A DNA stretch of 64,000 nt. It comes from Flavobacterium beibuense F44-8 (GTDB taxonomy: Bacteria > Bacteroidota > Bacteroidia > Flavobacteriales > Flavobacteriaceae). Where the stretch lies: positions 124,001-188,000 of the forward strand of contig NZ_JRLV01000008.1 of assembly GCF_000769915.1 (NCBI RefSeq), in the 5' to 3' direction. The notes beneath the pieces are model-generated. The model did no database searches, was not told the origin of the DNA, and saw only the letters and a list, made by a program, of their open reading frames with translations. The position numbers and the translations under genes are program-made. This document shows positions 58,667 through 64,000 of this stretch, one piece after another (positions within the stretch are counted from its first letter, which is position 1; the number at the start of each line of letters is the position of its first letter).

Positions 58667-60787
58667 TTATTTCTTTCTGTTTGGTTTTGCTCCCATGTTG
58701 TATAGGGCAAACGCCTGAATATCCGAATACTCTTCAATAACCTGTGTAGTCGATTTTCCTGCTCCGTGACCTGCGTTAACACCAATGCGTATTAATACCG
58801 GGTTAGTGCCTTTGTGTTTGGCCTGTAGTTCGGCAGCAAACTTAAAGCTGTGTGCCGGTACAACGCGATCATCATGATCTCCTGTTGTAATAAGTGTTGC
58901 AGGGTATTTCTCTCCTTCTTTTACGTTATGTACAGGGGAATATCCTTTAAGGTATTCAAACATTTCTTTACTGTCTTCGGCAGTACCATAGTCGTAAGCC
59001 CATCCTGCACCTGCGGTAAAGGTATGGTAACGCAGCATGTCCAGTACACCTACAGCCGGAAGGGCTACCTTCATCAGGTCAGGTCGCTGTGTCATGGTTG
59101 CTCCTACAAGCAGGCCTCCGTTAGAACCTCCGCTTATTGCAAGATAGTCAGACGAGGTGTAGTTGTTCGCTATTAAGTATTCGCCTGCAGCGATAAAGTC
59201 ATCAAATACATTTTGTTTTTGTTGCTTGGTTCCGGCATCATGCCATTTTTTACCATACTCGCCACCACCTCTAAGATTGGCAACGGCATAAATACCTCCG
59301 TTTTCCATCCATACAGCGTTAGTGATGCTGAAAGACGGGGTAAGGCTAATGTTGAATCCGCCGTAACCGTAAAGTATTGTTGGGTTTTTACCGTTAAGCT
59401 TCAGGTCTTTTCTGTAAGTGATAATCATTGGTATTTTGGTTCCGTCTTTCGACTCATAAAACACCTGTTTTGAAATATAATCTTCGCTGTTAAAATCTAC
59501 TTTAGGTTTTTGGTATAGGGTAGATGCTCCTGTTTCAGGGTTGTAAGAGTAAATCGTTCCCGGAGTGGTATAGTTGGTAAAGGAATAGTACAATGTTTTT
59601 TCGTCCTTTTTTCCGCCAAAACCACCAGCCGATCCAATGCCCGGAAGTTCAATTTCACGAATCAATTTACCTTTATAGTCATATTGTTTTACTACTGAGA
59701 TGGCATCTTTCATATACTCGGCAAAAATATATCCTGCACCTGTTGACGGGCTTAATACATTTTCGGTTTCGGGAATAAGATCTTTCCATCTGGAAGGCAC
59801 CGGATTAGAAGCATCGGTAGTTACAATTTTGTTGTTTGGAGCGTTGTAGTTGGTCATAATGATAAGCTTTGAGCCTTCATTGTCCATTACATGGGAGTCG
59901 GTATCAAAATTATCTACAACCGTAATGATTTCACCTTTAGGGTTGCTAAGGTCTTTTATGTACAGTTCGTTTCCGGAAGTCGAATTTGCTGCGGTTATGA
60001 TTAGATACTTTTGATCTTCGGTAACGCTGGCGCCAACGTATCTTCTTTTAACTGAATCTCCGAAAATAACCTTGTCTGATTTTTGTGGTGCGCCCAGTTT
60101 GTGGTAGTATAGCTTGTGCTGATCGGTTTTTGCCGATAGTTCACTGCCTTCAGGCTTGTCATAACTGGAGTAGAAAAAGCCTTCGCTATCTTTCCATGCA
60201 ATGTTACTGAACTTCACATCTACCAGTGTTTCACCTACCAGTTTTTTGGTTTTGGTATCCATTACAAAAACCTTACGCCAGTCACTTCCTCCCTCTGATA
60301 TGGAATAAGCCATCAGATCCCCTTTTTTAGTGAAACTGATTCCGCCTAATGAGGTGGTACCATCGGTAGAGAAGGTGTTTGGGTCAAGGAAAACTTCCTC
60401 GGCACCTGTAAGACTTCTACGGTATAGTACCGACTGGTTTTGCAGTCCGTCGTTTTTATAATAGTAGGTGTATTCACCTCTTTTAAACGGCGCCGAAATT
60501 CTCTCGTAATTCCACAGCTGTTGCATGCGGTTTTTGATCTCTTCTCTAAAAGGGATTTGTTCCAGGTAGCCAAAGGTAACCTCGTTTTCTGCTTTTACCC
60601 ATGCGGCGGTTTCTGCCGATCGGTCATCTTCAAGCCAACGGTAGGGATCGGGTACTTTTGTACCGAAGTAGTTGTCTGTCTGGTCTCCTTTTCTTGTTTG
60701 CGGATATTTTATTTCCTTATTCTCGTGCAATTGTGCGTTCATGGTAAGACTGCATGCCAAAGCCATGCTTAAAACTGTTTTATTCAT
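58667..60787 (-). CDS. Prolyl oligopeptidase (S9A), secreted
   Basis: A 706-aa serine peptidase that cleaves peptides after proline. It starts with a signal peptide (about 1-18, '[15 protein letters not shown]'), then the family segment '[25 protein letters not shown]', and a seven-blade propeller (about 80-430). The C-terminal hydrolase carries Ser555 ('[11 protein letters not shown]'), Asp640 ('GDHDDRVVP') and His674 ('NAGHGAG'). Full-length by family standard. A complete promoter lies in the 44 bp before it. Confidence 0.95.
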   Translation of the reverse strand: MNKTVLSMALACSLTMNAQLHENKEIKYPQTRKGDQTDNYFGTKVPDPYRWLEDDRSAETAAWVKAENEVTFGYLEQIPFREEIKNRMQQLWNYERISAPFKRGEYTYYYKNDGLQNQSVLYRRSLTGAEEVFLDPNTFSTDGTTSLGGISFTKKGDLMAYSISEGGSDWRKVFVMDTKTKKLVGETLVDVKFSNIAWKDSEGFFYSSYDKPEGSELSAKTDQHKLYYHKLGAPQKSDKVIFGDSVKRRYVGASVTEDQKYLIITAANSTSGNELYIKDLSNPKGEIITVVDNFDTDSHVMDNEGSKLIIMTNYNAPNNKIVTTDASNPVPSRWKDLIPETENVLSPSTGAGYIFAEYMKDAISVVKQYDYKGKLIREIELPGIGSAGGFGGKKDEKTLYYSFTNYTTPGTIYSYNPETGASTLYQKPKVDFNSEDYISKQVFYESKDGTKIPMIITYRKDLKLNGKNPTILYGYGGFNISLTPSFSITNAVWMENGGIYAVANLRGGGEYGKKWHDAGTKQQKQNVFDDFIAAGEYLIANNYTSSDYLAISGGSNGGLLVGATMTQRPDLMKVALPAVGVLDMLRYHTFTAGAGWAYDYGTAEDSKEMFEYLKGYSPVHNVKEGEKYPATLITTGDHDDRVVPAHSFKFAAELQAKHKGTNPVLIRIGVNAGHGAGKSTTQVIEEYSDIQAFALYNMGAKPNRKK

Positions 60788-60809
60788 TATGGCTTGATTT
60801 GATTATACA

Positions 60810-60843
60810 CAAAAATAAGGAAATAGGCTTATCAGGTAAACAA
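60810..60843 (-). promoter_or_regulatory. Promoter of the prolyl oligopeptidase gene
   Basis: Minus-strand TTG (60843-60841), 23 bp, TATTTTTG (60817-60810), 23 nt before the start at 60787. The TTG lies inside the 3' end of the DoxX gene. Confidence 0.55.
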
Positions 60844-61206
60844 AGCGCTGTAATTTTGACGGTATTTGTATATAAGCATCACATTAAGTGCTACCACTAC
60901 TATGGCTGTTGCTATAGCCGGAATATCCAAGAACAGGTGGAATAGCAGTATATTTAGCGAAATAGGAGCCAATAACAATATTACAAACGGGACCCATTTT
61001 TTAATTAACAGCATAAAGCCTATAAATACCTCAAAAATGGCGACTACCGTTAAAATATAACCGGTATCGGCCATTGAATTTAAAAAGTTTGCTGCTGCTT
61101 CGGGTGGTTGCGGAAGGGGAATGAAAGGATGGAATTTGTTTAATCCGAATACTATTAGAATCACACCTAAAAGTATTCTTACAATTTTAGTGAATTGTGA
61201 ATTCAT
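60832..61206 (-). CDS. DoxX-family small membrane protein
   Basis: A 124-aa protein with four hydrophobic helices: 'IVRILLGVILIVFGLNKF', 'GYILTVVAIFEVFIGFMLLI', 'WVPFVILLLAPISLNILLFHL' and 'IPAIATAIVVVALNVMLIY'. 'R.LLG..F...G..KF' near the start is the DoxX signature. The function is uncertain; relatives sit in electron-transfer or redox complexes. Likely a single gene. Confidence 0.82.
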   Translation of the reverse strand: MNSQFTKIVRILLGVILIVFGLNKFHPFIPLPQPPEAAANFLNSMADTGYILTVVAIFEVFIGFMLLIKKWVPFVILLLAPISLNILLFHLFLDIPAIATAIVVVALNVMLIYKYRQNYSALFT

Positions 61207-61284
61207 AATTTAGTGCTTTTGATGTTGTGGTGATATTTTAACTAAATTAATGAATTATTATATAAAATATTAACTAAAAAATAA

Positions 61285-61323
61285 TTATTTGTAAACACCC
61301 CAAAGAAAAGGGGTGTTTACAAA
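61285..61323 (-). terminator. Terminator of the lipoprotein/TonB receptor operon
   Basis: Perfect 14-bp stem TTTGTAAACACCCC/GGGGTGTTTACAAA (61288-61301, 61310-61323), loop AAAGAAAA. On the minus strand a weak tail (AATAATT) follows rather than a pure T run. Confidence 0.7.
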
Positions 61324-61334
61324 ATTAACCCAAA

Positions 61335-61901
61335 CTAGTTAACATTTATGCTGAATGTTGCTGAGGCATCGGTACCGCCACCAGCATTTGTAATGTCTCC
61401 GTTACTTACACCATCGGCAGTTTTGTTAGGCTCATGTCTCAGTACTATGGTAAGATCGCCATTTGTTACTGTTTCGCTTGCTTCATATGTAAAGCTTAGC
61501 CCTATAGGGTTTCCGTTTACATCCTGGTCATTGTAAGTAAATGTCCCAAGGCCATTTTGAAGGAAAAATATCTGGTGTTCATCACCTTCTTCCAGTACCT
61601 CTTCACTAATGATATCAACAGGGTTTGCCAGTTCGTTTAAAAAGGCTACTGTACCCGTGTAAGTAGTCCCCGCAGTAAAGTCTCCCGAAACGGTTATAAC
61701 CGGAGCATCAGGCCCGTCGCCATCTAAATCCTGAGACTGTAAAACAATAGCAGTACCACCTCCCTGTGGAGTGAAAGTTGCTGTAAGTGTTGTAATTACT
61801 TCCTCTTCATTTACCGGAACAAGATTATCGTCGTCGCTGCTGCATGAGGTGAATGATACTGTGGCAATAATTGCCAATACTGAAATTTTCAGATTTTTCA
61901 T
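61335..61901 (-). CDS. Small lipoprotein paired with a TonB-dependent receptor
   Basis: A 188-aa lipoprotein: signal 'ISVLAIIATVSFTSC', then 'SSDDDNLVP', an acidic tag typical of surface-exported flavobacterial lipoproteins. The mature part is a beta sandwich ('ITTLTATFTPQGGGTAIVLQSQDLDGDGPDAPVITVSGDFTAGTTYTGTVAFLN'), with acidic Asp-x-Asp-x-Asp loops, and ends 'SATFSINVN'. Similar proteins are commonly annotated as 'type 1 periplasmic binding fold superfamily' and sit beside TonB receptors, as here (18-bp gap). It may capture the receptor's ligand. Confidence 0.7.
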   Translation of the reverse strand: MKNLKISVLAIIATVSFTSCSSDDDNLVPVNEEEVITTLTATFTPQGGGTAIVLQSQDLDGDGPDAPVITVSGDFTAGTTYTGTVAFLNELANPVDIISEEVLEEGDEHQIFFLQNGLGTFTYNDQDVNGNPIGLSFTYEASETVTNGDLTIVLRHEPNKTADGVSNGDITNAGGGTDASATFSINVN

Positions 61902-61919
61902 TTTTGAAATGTTTAATGA

Positions 61920-64000
61920 TTAATAATTGAGTTTTATCTGTAACATAAAGTTCCTGCCTGCCTCATCGGTATATAACCTCTGGCGGTTTAGGTAGTCTCT
62001 GTACGTTGTATTGAAAATATTATTTACCGAAAGGTTAACCGAAGCTTTGGTTTTTCCCAAATCAAACTCGGTTCCTGTACTGAAGTGCAGCAGATGGTAC
62101 CCTGGGGGCGGAGTACTAACATCTACTAATACCGGTACAAGCTCTCCGTTTTGGGGTACATCGGCATAAAAGTTATAATTAGGATAACGGTTTTGTGTAA
62201 ATACGGCTTCGCTTCTCAGTTCGGCAAACGAGTTGTGCCTGTCATTAAAGGAGTACCTTATGGTATTGGCTATGTTTAGCGGAGGCATGTCAATAAGCGG
62301 TTCGTCGGTATCCCTGTTAGTGCCGTAAACATAAGCAAGGTTAAGGCTGTGTTTTAAATGCTCACCCAAATACAGGTCAGAATGAAAATCTATACCTGTA
62401 AGCAAAGCATCTGCCTGAACATAATTGTATACAGGGAACGATCCGCGTATGGTATACTCAGCACCTGTAGGTTTCAGGAAAATAAAATTGCTAATAAAAT
62501 TAGCATAAGGCGTAACCTCAAAGCTAAAAGTATTGCCGTGCTTTACCAGCGTTGTGGAAAGCTTATAGGATTCTTCTTTTTTGGTGCGCAGGCTACCCAG
62601 TTCTATAGTTCCGTTTGAATGATGCAGTCCGTCACTAAACAGTTCCGATGGATTAGGGTTTCGCATCGCCAGTCCGGCATTGGCAAACAGTTCCCAGTTG
62701 GTGCTAAGTATTTTTTTAATACCCAGACTTGCGGATATGTTATGGAAGGTGAATTTTGGATTTGTTAGCCACTGCGAACCGTAATCGGCTACTATAAAAT
62801 TGTCGAACTCCTCTTCATAGCCCAGGCTTGTCCAGCGCGATTTTTGGTAAAACTTGTCGGCATCCATATGTGAAAAATCATAACGCAGTCCGGCTTCGGC
62901 ACTAAAGCTGTTGCTAAAACGATGGGCAGCTATGGCATATGCTCCCACATCCTGACGGGTGTAGTTTGGAATAAGCGGGCGTATGCCTGTTTCGGGACTT
63001 GCCTCGTTATCCTGCATAGAAAAACTTATTCCGCTTTTAAGGGTATTATTGTCTTTTTCATATTTCCAGTCGGCCTGAAGCGAATTGGTAATCAGGGTAA
63101 GGTCCAGGGCTGCCTGGTCTTTAAAGTCCCCGCGACGAATGTCAAATTCTTTCCTGTGGTTTAGCTGAAAGGCATATTGTAACGACAGTGTTGAAAACGG
63201 ATTGAGTTGTGTGTTGAAATTAAGTTTTCCTAAATGGTGTTGTATTTCCTGCTTAGGCGCGCCTATGGTATAGGTAAACGGATTGGTAATATATGGCGTG
63301 CCGCTGTTTATGGCATTGGCAAGATCGGCGGTGCTGCCTATATGGGTAGCCGATGCAATGCCTATGGTAGCATTATAAAAACTATAGCTTGCCGAAAGGT
63401 CGTAAGTGTCGCCAATGTATTTTACATCACCCGAAAAATTCCCTTCATGATTCCCGGTGTTTGACAGCACATAGTTTGGTGCTTCGCGGTCACCAAAGTA
63501 TTTAAACGTCCCTCCGGCATTCCATGCCCATCCTTTTTCGGCTCCTTTGTGCAGGCTACTGGTAAAGCTGCCGCCACGTCCGTTTGAATTAAGCGACAGG
63601 ATTGATCGTCCGTACAGGGTGTCTTTTAAAACCGATACCGGTTCTACCAATATGAGTCCGCCAATGGCATCACCGCCATACTGCAATGCTGAAGCGCCTT
63701 TGATAACCGATACTTTTCCTGCCGAATTAATGTCGAGGTTAGGAGCATGTTCGGTGCCCCATTGCTGGTCTTCCAGCCTAACGTTGTTTACCAGTACCGG
63801 AACCCTGCTACTGTGCAGTCCGTTTATTACCGGTTTTACAATACTGTTTCCTGTTTTTAGCGAGTACACTCCGGGGATTTCCTTTAAGGCATCTCCTAAT
63901 GTGGCACTGCTGTATTTTTCGAGTGTTATAAGTTTTACATCCTGCTTTACGACAGCACTTTTTGAAACTCTTGTTGCTTCGCTTAGTACCACTTCCTGTA
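61920..64000 (-). CDS. TonB-dependent receptor, partial at the right edge
   Basis: At least 693 codons, open to the window end; the segment '...QEVVLSEATRVSKSAVVKQDVKLI' before a GTG at 63992 shows that the N-terminus (signal and possible CarboxypepD-like domain) lies outside. A plug domain with 'LKEIPGVYSLKTGNSIVKPVINGLHSSRVPVLVNNVRLEDQQWGTEHAPNLD', 'VSVIKGASALQYGGDAIGGLILVEP', then 22-strand-type barrel ending 'GRNFMLQIKLNY'. It transports a metal chelate or similar ligand; neither is identifiable. It is followed by the lipoprotein gene. Confidence 0.92.
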   Translation of the reverse strand, partial: QEVVLSEATRVSKSAVVKQDVKLITLEKYSSATLGDALKEIPGVYSLKTGNSIVKPVINGLHSSRVPVLVNNVRLEDQQWGTEHAPNLDINSAGKVSVIKGASALQYGGDAIGGLILVEPVSVLKDTLYGRSILSLNSNGRGGSFTSSLHKGAEKGWAWNAGGTFKYFGDREAPNYVLSNTGNHEGNFSGDVKYIGDTYDLSASYSFYNATIGIASATHIGSTADLANAINSGTPYITNPFTYTIGAPKQEIQHHLGKLNFNTQLNPFSTLSLQYAFQLNHRKEFDIRRGDFKDQAALDLTLITNSLQADWKYEKDNNTLKSGISFSMQDNEASPETGIRPLIPNYTRQDVGAYAIAAHRFSNSFSAEAGLRYDFSHMDADKFYQKSRWTSLGYEEEFDNFIVADYGSQWLTNPKFTFHNISASLGIKKILSTNWELFANAGLAMRNPNPSELFSDGLHHSNGTIELGSLRTKKEESYKLSTTLVKHGNTFSFEVTPYANFISNFIFLKPTGAEYTIRGSFPVYNYVQADALLTGIDFHSDLYLGEHLKHSLNLAYVYGTNRDTDEPLIDMPPLNIANTIRYSFNDRHNSFAELRSEAVFTQNRYPNYNFYADVPQNGELVPVLVDVSTPPPGYHLLHFSTGTEFDLGKTKASVNLSVNNIFNTTYRDYLNRQRLYTDEAGRNFMLQIKLNY

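Overview
The window looks like chromosomal DNA of a Flavobacteriaceae member, Flavobacterium-like. The evidence is a SusC/SusD pair, type IX secretion (T9SS) C-terminal sorting domains, lipoproteins with acidic residues after the lipobox Cys, and several Bacteroidota-type promoters (TTG, 17-23 bp, TAnnTTTG). Starts generally lack a Shine-Dalgarno sequence. The gene order lepA, dusB, glyS and DUF177-rpmF-fabH-accB-accC is typical housekeeping. No transposase, phage gene, CRISPR array or rRNA operon was seen.

Layout. 1-10.4 kb is a polysaccharide utilisation locus (PUL): a minus-strand propeller/triple-Tyr sensor-regulator that runs off the left edge, then SusC, SusD and two tandem GH30 lipoproteins, probably acting on beta-1,6-linked glucan. 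A possible structured RNA or terminator of about 125 nt follows directly. 10.5-19.6 kb holds an omega-amidase-like hydrolase, an Ig-like lipoprotein, comF, glyS, several secreted or outer-membrane proteins (one a shrunken copy of its neighbour), thiL and a lone response regulator. 19.7-21.6 kb is an accessory island: two copies of a dispersed repeat, a knot-like hairpin element, and a very AT-rich pentapeptide-like membrane protein. 21.7-30.1 kb carries lepA, a hairpin-rich gene-free gap, dusB, a FUSC transporter, a MATE pump, a LolC/E-like permease, rbfA, methylmalonyl-CoA epimerase and a CAT-anticodon tRNA. 30.2-40.4 kb has a divergent MFS/AraC pair, a small acidic lipoprotein, a 2H phosphoesterase and two large T9SS-exported proteins. 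40.7-48.5 kb has a two-gene putative DNA-repair radical SAM unit, ribE, pdxA and the DUF177-rpmF-fabH-accBC cluster. 48.6-64 kb has small envelope proteins, an FMN glutamate-synthase-like protein, three secreted peptidases, DedA, a DAO-family oxidoreductase, mtgA, an LpxR-like lipid A deacylase, DoxX, and a lipoprotein/TonB receptor pair cut by the right edge.

Function. The PUL genes form one uptake-and-cleavage system: surface GH30 enzymes cut the glucan, SusD captures the oligomers, SusC imports them, and the divergent sensor probably controls expression. The fatty-acid cluster couples ribosomal protein L32 with malonyl-CoA supply and chain initiation. The least explained signals are the non-coding ones: the RNA-like element behind the PUL, the lepA-dusB gap, a repeat family that sits between convergent genes and doubles as terminators, and a tandem operator in front of the AraC gene.
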